The notes: generated by a model from the letters alone, not told the origin. A stretch of 64,000 nucleotides of DNA from Candidatus Saccharimonadota bacterium (GCA_027492465.1 JAPUET010000024.1:124001-188000); one strand, 5' to 3'; shown: positions 33,356 through 42,635, counted from the stretch's first letter. Made by a program: numbers and translations.

Positions 33356-33427
33356 TACCAATTATTATACATCAACACTAGTATTTCAGCTGTAAATACG
33401 CTATAATACCTTTTGAATTAACACCAT

Positions 33428-33503
33428 CGGGGTGTGGCGCAGTTGATAGCGCGCGCGGTTTGGGACCGTGAGGTCGAAGGTTTGAGTCCTTTCACCCCGA
33501 CCA
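33428..33503 (+). tRNA. tRNA-Pro(TGG) with A19-U56 elbow
   Basis: C1-G72 acceptor pair as usual for bacterial tRNA-Pro, anticodon loop TTTGGGA (TGG), CCA encoded (33501-33503). D-loop AGTTGATA gives G18, A19; T-loop TTTGAGT gives U56. The universal G19-C56 is replaced by A19-U56, compensated. D-stem GCGC/GCGC and T-stem pair fully, so the gene looks functional. Confidence 0.92.
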
Positions 33504-33546
33504 TAGAAAAACGACCGTCCTTCGATGGTCGTTTTTCTATGGTCGG
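33497..33546. terminator. Palindromic terminator embedding the tRNA-Pro 3' end
   Basis: About 22-bp inverted repeat with loop CTTCG region; the left arm starts in the acceptor stem and contains GACCA, the right arm contains its complement. Runs of A5/T5 flank the inner stem. Confidence 0.8.
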
Positions 33547-33555
33547 AATGGCCCG

Positions 33556-33671
33556 AACCTTCGACTTTTTGCGAAGCAAAAATAGTCGAAGGTTTGGCGT
33601 AGCGAATGATATAAAACAAAGCAGCGCAGCTATTTTGTTTTATGAATGAGAGGAGGAGGCCGCCAGCGGCC
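33556..33671 (+). other. Hairpin cluster downstream of tRNA-Pro
   Basis: Hairpins at 33556-33594 (AACCTTCGACT/AGTCGAAGGTT with inner TTTTTGC/GCAAAAA), 33611-33643 (ATAAAACAAA stem) and 33658-33671 (GGCCGC/GCGGCC). No convincing gene. Near 33550 a GCCCGAACC recalls the cassette half-site, which might make this a worn element end. Confidence 0.45.
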
Positions 33672-33707
33672 GATGTCCTTCCGTACACCTCCCTTACAGC
33701 ACAGAAA

Positions 33708-34154
33708 TCATATATCTCGACGAATATCTTGATAGAACCCGTCACTTTCTCTACCATCATTAACTTGAATGGTGACAGCCCGTGCCCGGTATAGCCGAGT
33801 AGGCGCAATGCCCGTAGTATTCTCATGATTGAGCTTGAACTGCCGTGTTGTCGTGTTATAGCATTCGATGGCCGCATCAAGCCTGTCGTCTGGAATTTGC
33901 TCAGCCACGGCTCGTATATACAACCCTAGTCCGTCGCCCTCAGGAGCAGTGGAATCAAAGATTGTGATATAGACATCACTACTTCGCGCTATATTGCGCG
34001 AGTGCTGAGAATCAACCGACGACCACCAATAGAGAATAATGTCATTCGTCTTTTCAAAAGCATACCACACGGGCGCAGCCCATGCCCGACCGCCCTCATC
34101 AACAGTCGAGAGAGTAGCATACCGTATCCGCGAAAGTATAGTTTCAGGTTGCAT
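33708..34154 (-). CDS. Pyridoxamine 5'-phosphate oxidase-family protein
   Basis: 148 residues. Split-barrel flavin-binding plan: 'YATLSTVDEGGRAWAAPVWYAFE' at the start, 'DSQHSRNIARSSDVYITIFD' in the middle. Probably binds FMN or F420-like flavin; substrate unknown. Confidence 0.8.
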   Translation of the reverse strand: MQPETILSRIRYATLSTVDEGGRAWAAPVWYAFEKTNDIILYWWSSVDSQHSRNIARSSDVYITIFDSTAPEGDGLGLYIRAVAEQIPDDRLDAAIECYNTTTRQFKLNHENTTGIAPTRLYRARAVTIQVNDGRESDGFYQDIRRDI

Positions 34155-34254
34155 GAATATATTGTAGCACCGAGGCTTGAACTTTCAGCCCTTTACTACC
34201 AGGTGAAGGAGCGCAGTAATATCCTTTCACTTTCCCGCCTGATACAATAAACGT

Positions 34255-34932
34255 ATGTCCGTCACAAAGATTATTCTCTACTCCCACGGGTTTGGCGTCG
34301 AAAAAGATGACAGAGGTCTATTCACCGACATAGCAAACTCTCTTGGTGATTTTCGACACATCATGTTTGATTACAATCAAATCGATGAACAGGCCAATAC
34401 GTTAACAGTGACGTCTCTTCATAAGCAAGCCGACATGCTCAAAACACAGTACGATATTTTACAGAATAGTTATCCAGATGCAACGATTGATCTTATCTGC
34501 CATTCTCAGGGTAGTATAGCGGCAGGATTAGCAAACCTCCACGGCATTAGTAAAATCGTCTTGCTCGCGCCGCCGACACGCTTTCTTGATAGTGAAACGA
34601 AGCTCGAACAAATGTCAAAGCGTCAAGGAACCCAAGTGCAGGATGATGGTACTGTTAGTTACCCAAGGCGTGATAGCAGTACGACCATCATCAAACAAGA
34701 TTATTGGCACAGCAGAGATGCGATTGCAGACCCTATCGCGCTATACAACCAACTCGCGCAAAACACCGAAGTAGTCATTATTAATGCATTGAACGACGAG
34801 GTTCTCGGCGAGACCAACTACTCCATGCTGTCAGATAAAATCAGTTTGATGCATCTGGAGGCAAATCACGACTTTAAGGACAATGAACGCCCTGTGCTGC
34901 TAAAAACAATGAAAGAAATATTCAATCAATAG
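34255..34932 (+). CDS. Alpha/beta hydrolase
   Basis: 225 residues. 'SHGFGVEKDDRG' oxyanion region, nucleophile elbow CHSQGS (about 82-87), Asp in 'INALNDEVLGE' and His in 'EANHDF' near the C-terminus complete the triad. Esterase- or lipase-like; substrate unknown. TACAAT ends six bases before the ATG. Confidence 0.82.
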   Translation: MSVTKIILYSHGFGVEKDDRGLFTDIANSLGDFRHIMFDYNQIDEQANTLTVTSLHKQADMLKTQYDILQNSYPDATIDLICHSQGSIAAGLANLHGISKIVLLAPPTRFLDSETKLEQMSKRQGTQVQDDGTVSYPRRDSSTTIIKQDYWHSRDAIADPIALYNQLAQNTEVVIINALNDEVLGETNYSMLSDKISLMHLEANHDFKDNERPVLLKTMKEIFNQ

Positions 34933-35038
34933 TAAGGTTTGCCAAAGTTAGTAAAGTGGGGCAGATCAAGGCCAAATCCAAAAATGGTTGTCCTCTACCT
35001 CTGTGCTTCAGCAAATAAACTTCGTGGCATTTTAGTTT

Positions 35039-35149
35039 TTAAAGTTCGAGAGATTCTTGTGGATCATTAGACCAGAACTTACGGTCGATAATTTCCAGGT
35101 ATGAATACTGACATCTCGATCGTAACGGGTTCTTTTTCTTGATTGTCAT
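35039..35149 (-). CDS. Possible small protein after the HNH gene
   Basis: 36 residues, ATG 35149, three bases after the HNH stop, so it could be translated by coupling. Begins MTIKKKNPLRSRC; contains no known motif. May be a remnant. The rest of 34933-35038 shows nothing. Confidence 0.35.
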   Translation of the reverse strand: MTIKKKNPLRSRCQYSYLEIIDRKFWSNDPQESLEL

Positions 35150-35152
35150 TAC

Positions 35153-36136
35153 TTATCTCGCATTTAATTCGTAGACTACACCGTCCTGACGATAACTCGT
35201 GTTGCCAATAGCCTCGATCGCCCCTCTATCTAGCATCTTGTGATGGTTCGCACAAAGTATCCAAATATTATCAGGACTATCTACGCCATTTGTTGCATCA
35301 GATATAGGAATAATATGTGCCGCTTCTGAATAGAATGTACCTCTATTCGTCTTAAATGTGAAACCACAGATCTGACATTTGTTTTGATATTTCTCTTTTA
35401 GTATCTTCACCATACTGACATTACGACGATAGGACTTCGTAAGCTTCTCAATCTGCTCAGGTGTTTTATTCTGTTGGCGTTTCGCATAAGTCTGTATAAG
35501 TCGCTCTATTTCTTCAGAGGATCGGTCTCGGGTTAGGTTGTCGAGTTTTGCCTTATCCTCGGTTGTAATATCACCTAAAGGTTTTGATGCAATCGTAACC
35601 ACTTCACTCAGAGCTCGATCATCCATACCCAAAGTTAGTGAAGCTACGAAACCATCAGTTGACCCATACTTACTCACTATTCTTGCGATCGCATCCTCAC
35701 TGCTGATCTGCATAAAGCCCTGTAATGCCTTCAGCGAATATCCAGTTATGTCGTTAAATTCCAAAAGCGGAAGGTTAATATCTTGAACATCCTCGACAAA
35801 AAACACGCAAGACCATGGTTCACCCGATTCGGTACTTTTCGACCATAGACTTAGAGCTAGGTCCTCGCTGTACTTTTTAAAACGCAACCTGCCAACAGAA
35901 ATAAATCGGCCTTGTGCATAAAAGAAGACATAGTCACCACGCCCCATCTTCTCCCATCGTGAATGAAGGCTTGGCTGCGTACCCCAAACAAAATATCGAT
36001 CGCTACCTTTTAGGTCGTTGATTTCACTAGAACTAAGATAGGGAAGAAAATCATCGAGCGGTTTACCTTGCATCGAGGACATATAGTTCTTGTACGCCGT
36101 CTCGTTGCTTCGTGGCACAAGAAAGATTCTGTGCAT
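35153..36136 (-). CDS. HNH endonuclease with N-terminal PUA/EVE-like domain
   Basis: 327 residues. The N-terminal half has an EVE/PUA-like layout ('DRYFVWGTQPSLHSRWEKM', 'GDYVFFYAQGRFISVGRLRF'), a fold that reads modified bases. The C-terminal ~70 residues are an HNH nuclease: CQICGF zinc knuckle, 'EAAHIIPIS', 'NIWILCANHHKMLD'. Such fusions are typical of type IV, modification-dependent restriction. The start follows the MazG-like stop by one base, so the two form an operon. Restriction role inferred. Confidence 0.8.
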   Translation of the reverse strand: MHRIFLVPRSNETAYKNYMSSMQGKPLDDFLPYLSSSEINDLKGSDRYFVWGTQPSLHSRWEKMGRGDYVFFYAQGRFISVGRLRFKKYSEDLALSLWSKSTESGEPWSCVFFVEDVQDINLPLLEFNDITGYSLKALQGFMQISSEDAIARIVSKYGSTDGFVASLTLGMDDRALSEVVTIASKPLGDITTEDKAKLDNLTRDRSSEEIERLIQTYAKRQQNKTPEQIEKLTKSYRRNVSMVKILKEKYQNKCQICGFTFKTNRGTFYSEAAHIIPISDATNGVDSPDNIWILCANHHKMLDRGAIEAIGNTSYRQDGVVYELNAR

Positions 36137-36137
36137 C

Positions 36138-36485
36138 TTATAGCTCCGTATATTTCTTGTGATTACCTTTTGATTTCTCTATAGGGTATTTTTTAGCATT
36201 CCTTTCAAGCTTTCGCTCGCTTGCCGCAACAACATCAATATCCATATTGTTCGCCATCAGTAAAACCCAGTACAAAACATCTGCCAGCTCGTCTGCAACT
36301 TCATCTTTATTTTCCTTTATGTACTCAGTCATCTCCCGCTCATTCTTCCACTGGAAATGCTCGAGCACCTCAGATGCCTCAAGGTTTAGCGATATCGCAA
36401 GATCTTTTAGATTATGAAACTGGCCCCAGTCACGGTCTGCAACAAACTGTGCAATTTTTTCTTGTAGACTTTTTAGATCACTCAT
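36138..36485 (-). CDS. MazG-like nucleotide pyrophosphohydrolase
   Basis: 115 residues, all-alpha: 'DWGQFHNLKDLAISLNLEASEVLEHFQW' with the EVLE..QW motif, and 'EVADELADVLYWVLLMAN' with ExxD. Belongs to the small dCTPase/iMazG group. One base upstream of the HNH gene; may supply nucleotide-pool control in the same defence context. Same family as the island-1 gene at 15223 but only moderately similar. Confidence 0.85.
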   Translation of the reverse strand: MSDLKSLQEKIAQFVADRDWGQFHNLKDLAISLNLEASEVLEHFQWKNEREMTEYIKENKDEVADELADVLYWVLLMANNMDIDVVAASERKLERNAKKYPIEKSKGNHKKYTEL

Positions 36486-36613
36486 TTGTCTTAATTATAT
36501 ATGAACGGATCTAGATTTTTACCGATCTCGTTGTATGGCTTGCGAAAGTTCTTCAGAACAGCCCTTACGAAGCCCAGCTGGTACACAAGCAAAAATCTGT
36601 TACCATAAAGACT

Positions 36614-37198
36614 ATGGAGAAACCGCGCCGACTTGTTTCCTTTGCCAATGCCTTTGGGGCGCTTGGGTATGTTTCGGTATTTTTCCAATGGACGTGGGCG
36701 CTTTTGCTTATTCTCTACCCTATTCTCCTTGCTAATCCTGATTTTTTAACCCCGCAGCCGAGCAAAGAGATGGTCGTGCAACCACTGAAAATTGATCCTG
36801 GCTTTACACCTATTGTGACGGGCGTCGCAATCGCTGTCACGGTTATTGTGCTCGTAGCTGCCGTAATCGCTATCATCCGCATGCCGCGAGCAATTGGGAA
36901 AAAAGCCAGCGCACTCACTCAGGCAACCACTAATAGACTAATTCCGATAGTGACTCATCATAAAAAAGTTACCAAAAAGAAGCGCCTTAAGCTCTCGAAG
37001 AGAGTGGCCATTACCATAAAATTACTCGTCATGTTCATTCCGCTAGCAATGCTCTTGGTGGTACCGTCCAGCGACCAGCTGAGTCGCCCCGCTATATGGA
37101 TGGTGGGACTCTTTGCCGTCGCCTGTTCGCTCTTTTATTTTAGCGTCCAGGCGCTCATCGCATGGGCTGGAAAAATTGCTCACACGGAGCTGTGGTAG
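36614..37198 (+). CDS. Four-helix membrane protein of unknown function
   Basis: 194 residues with hydrophobic segments at about 12-40, 70-95, 132-150 and 160-185, and a Lys-rich cytoplasmic loop (HHKKVTKKKRLKLSKR). Not recognised. Directly upstream of the sortase gene and in the same direction, 28 bp apart, but the sortase has its own -10. Confidence 0.7.
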   Translation: MEKPRRLVSFANAFGALGYVSVFFQWTWALLLILYPILLANPDFLTPQPSKEMVVQPLKIDPGFTPIVTGVAIAVTVIVLVAAVIAIIRMPRAIGKKASALTQATTNRLIPIVTHHKKVTKKKRLKLSKRVAITIKLLVMFIPLAMLLVVPSSDQLSRPAIWMVGLFAVACSLFYFSVQALIAWAGKIAHTELW

Positions 37199-37226
37199 CC
37201 CTTATGGTATAATAAGTGCAAGAATT

Positions 37227-37835
37227 ATGCTTATGCTTTCCAAAAAATCAAAAGGTCCGTTCGTTTCTCTTGCGCTCACCGCTACAGCGATAGTGATGAT
37301 TGGAGGTGGCCTTTATACTCTTTCACTTGTTGCCTCACCGTCGCTTGCACCACTGTTAGTGCAAAAGCCCATTACAGTGAGTGCCTTACCGGCCCCTGAA
37401 AAAACAGAAGATCGGATCATTATTCCAAAACTTGGTATTAACATTGTCTATGCTCCAGGCGAAGCCTCATTAGATCGTGGCGCACAGTGGCGATACCCCG
37501 AACGCGGTAATCCGGAGAATGGCGGCAATTTTATTATTGCCGCACATCGTTTTAGCATACAACCTACACCGCTCGGCACGATTGAAAAGTCACCGTTTTA
37601 TAGTATAGATAAACTAGCAGTTGGCGATAAGATTATTGTAGACTACCGAGGCACGCGTTACGCCTATAAAATCGATAAGATTTTCGATGTCAAACCAAGC
37701 CAAACAGAAATCGAAGCTCAATCAGATACACCCAAACTAACACTCTATAGCTGTGAACTTGGCGGTTCAGAAGCTGGTCGAGTTGTAGTTACGGCAACGC
37801 CAATGGGAAAAGTTGAAGTAGGCGATAAAAACTAA
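37227..37835 (+). CDS. Sortase
   Basis: 202 residues. N-terminal anchor helix, then the sortase barrel: catalytic His in 'IIAAHRFS', Cys in 'LTLYSCEL', Arg in 'AGRVVVTATP'. Cleaves sorting signals on the outer face and links proteins to the wall or pilins. TATAAT at 37208-37213. ATG 37227 or 37233. Four bases overlap the convergent Nudix gene. Confidence 0.88.
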   Translation: MLMLSKKSKGPFVSLALTATAIVMIGGGLYTLSLVASPSLAPLLVQKPITVSALPAPEKTEDRIIIPKLGINIVYAPGEASLDRGAQWRYPERGNPENGGNFIIAAHRFSIQPTPLGTIEKSPFYSIDKLAVGDKIIVDYRGTRYAYKIDKIFDVKPSQTEIEAQSDTPKLTLYSCELGGSEAGRVVVTATPMGKVEVGDKN

Positions 37836-38290
37836 CCCTCTCGTTCGATGCTAAACTCATGCTCCAGATAGCCTTTTTCGCCTTTTGCCCACGCAATAAT
37901 ACTTTCCGAATAGCGATTATCGCCCGCAATAATATCCTCACGCGTCACTAACGCATACGTCTCAATTTCACTATGATCAATCGCGGCTGCATCAAGTTTC
38001 CCGCCCTCAATTTCATGCTCAAAAATAAACTGATAGGTTTGGGCAATAGTGCTAAAGCGATACACTACCATGCAAAATTCAAGCCTTGCAGAATCGACTG
38101 CTATACCGATTTCCTCAAGCGTTTCTCGTGCCGCTGCCGTACGGGGCGTTTCTCCTAAATCAACCACTCCGCCTGGAAACGACCAGTAGTCTTTATACGA
38201 CGCCTTAACAACAAGCACGCGGCCAGCTGAATCAAAGAGGGCCACCACCGCACTCGACATGCGCTTCTCAAATTCAGGCAAGGGAAACAT
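37832..38290 (-). CDS. Nudix hydrolase
   Basis: 152 residues with a full Nudix box beginning GGVVDLGE and ending LEEIG at about 40-62. Start overlaps the rny stop (TAATG), so it is translated from the rny transcript. Substrate unknown. Confidence 0.9.
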   Translation of the reverse strand: MFPLPEFEKRMSSAVVALFDSAGRVLVVKASYKDYWSFPGGVVDLGETPRTAAARETLEEIGIAVDSARLEFCMVVYRFSTIAQTYQFIFEHEIEGGKLDAAAIDHSEIETYALVTREDIIAGDNRYSESIIAWAKGEKGYLEHEFSIEREG

Positions 38291-39780
38291 TACTTCGCAA
38301 ATTCAATCGCACGAGTTTCGCGAATCACGTTAACCTTAATGGTGCCCGGATACTGCATCGTACTCTCAATTTTCGTCGCGATATCTCGGGCAAGTTTGAT
38401 CGCCGATAAATCATCAATACTCTCGGGGCGTACAATCACACGAACTTCACGTCCTGCGCTAATTGCGTATGCTCTATCAATACCATTAAACCCTAAAGCA
38501 ATATTTTCGAGGTCGCGCATACGTTCTGCAAAGTTTTCGGCGCTAATATTACGCGCGCCTGGTCGAGCGGCACTAATTGCATCACATACACGCACTACCA
38601 AGGCTTCAGGCGTCGTTGCTTCAATATCATCATGATGAGCTTCAATTGCGTGCACAATCGCCTCAGACATACCGGCCTTTCGGGCCAATTCCGCACCAAT
38701 ATGATGATGCTTGCCTTCAACTTTATGAGTCACAGCTTTACCGATATCATGCAGTAGCGTGGCGGTTTTTGTGACACGGACATTGGCGCCAATTTCTTCG
38801 GCAATCAACCCAGCCATGTGCGCCATTTCGGTGCTATGCATGAGAACATTCTGGCCATAACTTGTGCGGAATTTCAGCTCACCAAGCAGGCTCAGCATCT
38901 CTTTTGGAATACCGGTCACACCCACTTCACGCGCCGCGTCTTCGCCGGCACGAATCACTTCTTTTTCGATCTGCTTTTCGGCTTTTGCGAATACTTCCTC
39001 AATACGGCCAGGGTGAATACGGCCATCTTTCATGAGCATTTCTAGACCAAGGCGTGCAACTTGGCGACGGATTGGATCAAAGCTCGAAAGCACGACCATA
39101 CCAGGCGTATCGTCAACCAAGAAATCAACACCAGTTGCGCGTTGCATTGCTTGAATATTGCGACCTTCTTTTCCGATGATTCTACCCTTCATTTCATCGT
39201 CAGTCAATTTGACTGCCGTCACTGTTCGCTCAGCCGTTACCTCGCTCGCCATACGTTCCATTGCGCTCAAAATAACGAGCTGCGCTCGTTCTTCGGCATC
39301 ATCAACAGCTTCTTTTTGCAGCTTTGCAACAAGACCGGTAAGATCATCTTTTATATCGCGCTCGGTCATTTGCAGCAATTTATCTGCTGCATCTTTCTTC
39401 TTTAAGCCAGCAATTTTTTCAAGTTTTTCTTGCTGCTTAGTACGAATATCTCGTACCTCACCTTTTAGCGATTCAACTTCGTCTTCTTCTTTGCGAAGTT
39501 TTTCAGCCCGCTTATCAAGCTCATCGAGCTTGCGGTCGAGACTTGATTCACGATCAGCAAGCCGAGTTTCAACTTTCTGCATTTCGCGACGACGCTCTTG
39601 CTCAAGCTTTATTGCTTCATCTTTTGCCTTTAGTACGATGTCGCTCGCCTTCGTTTCGGCCCTCGCGACGATTTTTTCGGCATCATGCTGACTTTTGGCG
39701 ACACGCTGCTTGTCGTAGGCGAATTTTCCGCCAATACCAAGAGCAATACCAACCACTGCGGCAATCAGTTCTACTATCAT
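38290..39780 (-). CDS. rny: Ribonuclease Y
   Basis: 496 residues, typical length. N-terminal membrane helix, a long coiled coil (about 25-180), KH domain with GRIIGKEGRNIQ, then the HD domain with 'LLHDIGKAV' and 'HHDDIE'. Membrane-bound endonuclease that starts mRNA decay in many Gram-positives. The 160 bp upstream (39781-39940) contain no gene. Confidence 0.96.
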   Translation of the reverse strand: MIVELIAAVVGIALGIGGKFAYDKQRVAKSQHDAEKIVARAETKASDIVLKAKDEAIKLEQERRREMQKVETRLADRESSLDRKLDELDKRAEKLRKEEDEVESLKGEVRDIRTKQQEKLEKIAGLKKKDAADKLLQMTERDIKDDLTGLVAKLQKEAVDDAEERAQLVILSAMERMASEVTAERTVTAVKLTDDEMKGRIIGKEGRNIQAMQRATGVDFLVDDTPGMVVLSSFDPIRRQVARLGLEMLMKDGRIHPGRIEEVFAKAEKQIEKEVIRAGEDAAREVGVTGIPKEMLSLLGELKFRTSYGQNVLMHSTEMAHMAGLIAEEIGANVRVTKTATLLHDIGKAVTHKVEGKHHHIGAELARKAGMSEAIVHAIEAHHDDIEATTPEALVVRVCDAISAARPGARNISAENFAERMRDLENIALGFNGIDRAYAISAGREVRVIVRPESIDDLSAIKLARDIATKIESTMQYPGTIKVNVIRETRAIEFAK

Positions 39781-39940
39781 ATTGTTTCCTTTCTCGGCAT
39801 CCCCAAAGCGTGTTCATCACTTTGTAAGAAGTATCAAAGGAGCCGAAGATTGATTCAGGTTTAGTATCAAAAGTCCTCTTAGACACAAAGGTCAGGACTT
39901 ACTCCTATTGTATCGTCAGTATACCCTAGCTGCAAGCGCA

Positions 39941-40330
39941 CTATTTTTTAGGCGCTGTAGTATGAGCGTCGCCACCATATTCGGGTAGTACTACTTGATC
40001 ATTTGCGCCCTGAGCCAAGCGTTCGAGACACACCGCTTGCCAAGCCTCATCGCTTGACCCAACAATAGGAATAGCTTGGGCCGAAGCGAGTGTATTAAGC
40101 ACTGTCATCCCGATGCGCAGCCCAGTATAACTACCAGGACCTTGGAACACACCAATGCCACTTATAGTTGAAAAATCACCACCCTGATCTGCGAGTCGAT
40201 CACGTAAGTACGCAAGCATCTCGCGCGCAAGTGACCGCCCAGCCTCCCAAGTATACTCTCTACGCGAGCCGTCACCCGACACCAGTGCAAGGTGAACGAC
40301 CATTTCAGCGCTATTCCACAAAATAATCAT
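39941..40330 (-). CDS. tsaB: TsaB-like protein for tRNA t6A modification
   Basis: 129 residues, short for TsaB (usually ~200+), so only the N-terminal ASKHA half is present. 'GVFQGPGSYTGLRIGMTVLN' is the TsaB signature. Partner of TsaE and TsaD in making threonylcarbamoyl-adenosine at tRNA position 37. Overlaps tsaE by four bases. The Lys/Pro-rich end is not conserved-looking. Confidence 0.82.
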   Translation of the reverse strand: MIILWNSAEMVVHLALVSGDGSRREYTWEAGRSLAREMLAYLRDRLADQGGDFSTISGIGVFQGPGSYTGLRIGMTVLNTLASAQAIPIVGSSDEAWQAVCLERLAQGANDQVVLPEYGGDAHTTAPKK

Positions 40331-40782
40331 GCGAGTTGCTCCATAACTTTTTGACTCTGCCGCCCACCAGAAACAAGCTCTATTATGCGCGAATCATCAG
40401 CTTGAGTACGGATGAGTATTCGTAGCGTATCGGTAGGCAACACGTCTGCTACTACCTCGGCCCACTCAATCACTGTAATTGTATTTGGGTCATTGACGGA
40501 TTCGGAAAGCTCAGCACGCAAGATCCCCGCATCATTAAGGCGATAAAAGTCGTAATGAGAAAGCGTGAGACCGTGAGCCGTACTATAGGTACGATTAATC
40601 GTAAATGTGGGACTTTGCACGTCCTCATCGATCTCGAGCCCAACTGCCAGGCCTTTTGTGAAGGTCGTTTTGCCAGCACCAATGTCACCCACGAGTTCAA
40701 TCACTTCGCCACCACTCAGGAATACCCCTACTCGAGCACCAAAGTCTCGCATTTCAGCATCAGAAAAAACCACAACTTGCAT
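40327..40782 (-). CDS. tsaE: tRNA t6A biosynthesis ATPase TsaE
   Basis: 151 residues. Walker A GDIGAGKTTF (about 32-41), 'SPTFTINRTY' and the 'HYDFYRL' motif, all diagnostic of TsaE. ATPase of the TsaBDE complex. Divergent from the pilB gene. Confidence 0.94.
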   Translation of the reverse strand: MQVVVFSDAEMRDFGARVGVFLSGGEVIELVGDIGAGKTTFTKGLAVGLEIDEDVQSPTFTINRTYSTAHGLTLSHYDFYRLNDAGILRAELSESVNDPNTITVIEWAEVVADVLPTDTLRILIRTQADDSRIIELVSGGRQSQKVMEQLA

Positions 40783-40850
40783 ACTGCAATTATATCATAA
40801 TTTACCCCTGGCGCTGACGTGTTCTATCGAGTACAATAGGCGTAAGCATT

Positions 40851-42632
40851 ATGCGTATTTTAGATAGCACCGTTGAAAAGCTCTTACTGGAGAATAACGT
40901 CACCACCAAAGAGCAGCTGGCTCCCATAATAGAAGAGGCAGCTCATTCGTCGCGCCCGCTACAAGACCTCGTACTTGAAGGCAAACTCATCGACGAAGTA
41001 GGCCTTACGAAACTGTTTGCTACCTACGCAGGCATTCCCTACATTGAAATTGATCCAAAAGATATTTCCCCCGAGGCACTGAGCCGGATTCCAGAACGGA
41101 TCGCCCGTCAGTATAATGCCGTTATCTTTAAAATTGATACTGATGGCACCATACATATCGCCATGGACGACCCAGACGATGTACAAGCAACGAGCTTTAT
41201 TGAAAAAGAAATAGGCTCAAATACCAAAGTGTATATCGCCCCCCATTCAAATATTTTGCTATGCCTTGAAAACTATCGAGGCGACGTCAACGAAGAACTA
41301 AACGAAGTTATTGATATCCAGCGCGAAGACGACGGTTCGAATCAGCAAGTAACCGAGGCAGATGTCGCTGAAGACTCACCAATTGCCCAAACGGTAAATC
41401 TTTTGCTCGAATACGCCATCAGATCGCAAGCGTCCGATATCCATATTGAGCCACGAGAAAATCTTGTGCAAATTCGGTATCGTATTGATGGTGTCTTAAA
41501 AGAAGTAAATCAGCTACCACGCAACGTCCTTGGCGCACTCGTAAGCCGTATCAAAATTCTTTCGAATCTAAAAATTGACGAACGTCGCGTACCGCAGGAT
41601 GGCCGTTTCAAAATTAAAATCGCTGGCAAACAATATGCTCTACGCGTTTCGACACTCCCCGTTGCAGACGGCGAAAAAGTTGTAATGCGTATTTTGGACG
41701 AATCGAACCAGGCAATCACCTTGCCGCAGCTCGGCTATTGGGGATATTCATTAAATACTATAAATGAAGCCATTACCGAGCCAAACGGCATGATCCTTAT
41801 CACTGGACCAACAGGAAGTGGTAAGTCCACCTCGCTCTTTTCAGCGCTCACTATGCTGAATACCCCAGATGTTAATATTTCAACAATCGAAGACCCGGTA
41901 GAATATAAGATTCCAGGCGTTAATCAAACCCAAACGAATGCAAAGGCGGGTATGACCTTCGCGAACGGTCTTCGAGCGCTGCTACGCCAGGATCCAAATA
42001 TCATCATGGTGGGAGAAATTCGCGACGGTGAAACTGCTAACCTTGGCGTGCAAGCGGCACTTACTGGCCACCTTGTGTTTAGCACACTTCACACCAACAA
42101 CGCGGCTACGTGCTTGCCACGTTTGCTCGACATGGGTATTGAGCCATTCTTGATCGCCAGCACCGTTAAGGCCGTTGTGGGACAGCGACTAGTGCGGCGC
42201 TTGTGCGTGACCTGTCGACATTCTTATACTCCTGAAGCAGCCGAAATCGACGAGATCGTCAAACTCTTTAATCTTCACGAAGGCCAAACATTTGCCCACA
42301 TTCATGAGCTTGAAAACCAAGCGATCGAACAAAAAGTCGGTGGCGACACGCCTCCCGGCACAACCGCCGAAACCATTACTCAACTATGGAAACCAAACCC
42401 TGAGGGTTGCGACGAATGTGGCCATACAGGCTACAAAGGCCGTATTGGTATCTATGAAGTGCTGGGCATTGATTCAGCCGTACAAAAGCTCATTACCGCA
42501 AGTGCAACAAGTGAGCAAATTCAAGACCAGGCAATTCTTTCAGGAATGATCACAATGCAGGCCGACGGACTCGTAAAAACCCTGCGCGGCAACACCACAC
42601 TTGATGAAGTGCTCCGTGTCACAAGAGAGTAA
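40851..42632 (+). CDS. pilB: Type IV pilus assembly ATPase PilB
   Basis: 593 residues. N-terminal GSPII_E domain, Walker A GPTGSGKSTS (about 318), 'DPNIIMVGEIRDGET' (Asp box and Walker B), His box 'LVFSTLHTNNA'. A four-Cys zinc element: CVTC near 452 and CDEC near 519, with an insertion between. Powers pilus extension. TACAAT and ATG are about ten bases apart. First gene of a pil operon to 47047; pilT is not in this window. Confidence 0.96.
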   Translation: MRILDSTVEKLLLENNVTTKEQLAPIIEEAAHSSRPLQDLVLEGKLIDEVGLTKLFATYAGIPYIEIDPKDISPEALSRIPERIARQYNAVIFKIDTDGTIHIAMDDPDDVQATSFIEKEIGSNTKVYIAPHSNILLCLENYRGDVNEELNEVIDIQREDDGSNQQVTEADVAEDSPIAQTVNLLLEYAIRSQASDIHIEPRENLVQIRYRIDGVLKEVNQLPRNVLGALVSRIKILSNLKIDERRVPQDGRFKIKIAGKQYALRVSTLPVADGEKVVMRILDESNQAITLPQLGYWGYSLNTINEAITEPNGMILITGPTGSGKSTSLFSALTMLNTPDVNISTIEDPVEYKIPGVNQTQTNAKAGMTFANGLRALLRQDPNIIMVGEIRDGETANLGVQAALTGHLVFSTLHTNNAATCLPRLLDMGIEPFLIASTVKAVVGQRLVRRLCVTCRHSYTPEAAEIDEIVKLFNLHEGQTFAHIHELENQAIEQKVGGDTPPGTTAETITQLWKPNPEGCDECGHTGYKGRIGIYEVLGIDSAVQKLITASATSEQIQDQAILSGMITMQADGLVKTLRGNTTLDEVLRVTRE

Positions 42633-42635
42633 TTG

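Noticed and set aside
33401-33880. Minus-strand frame through tRNA-Pro
   Set aside because: Consists of antisense tRNA-Pro and hairpins running into a real gene (33708-34154) in another frame.
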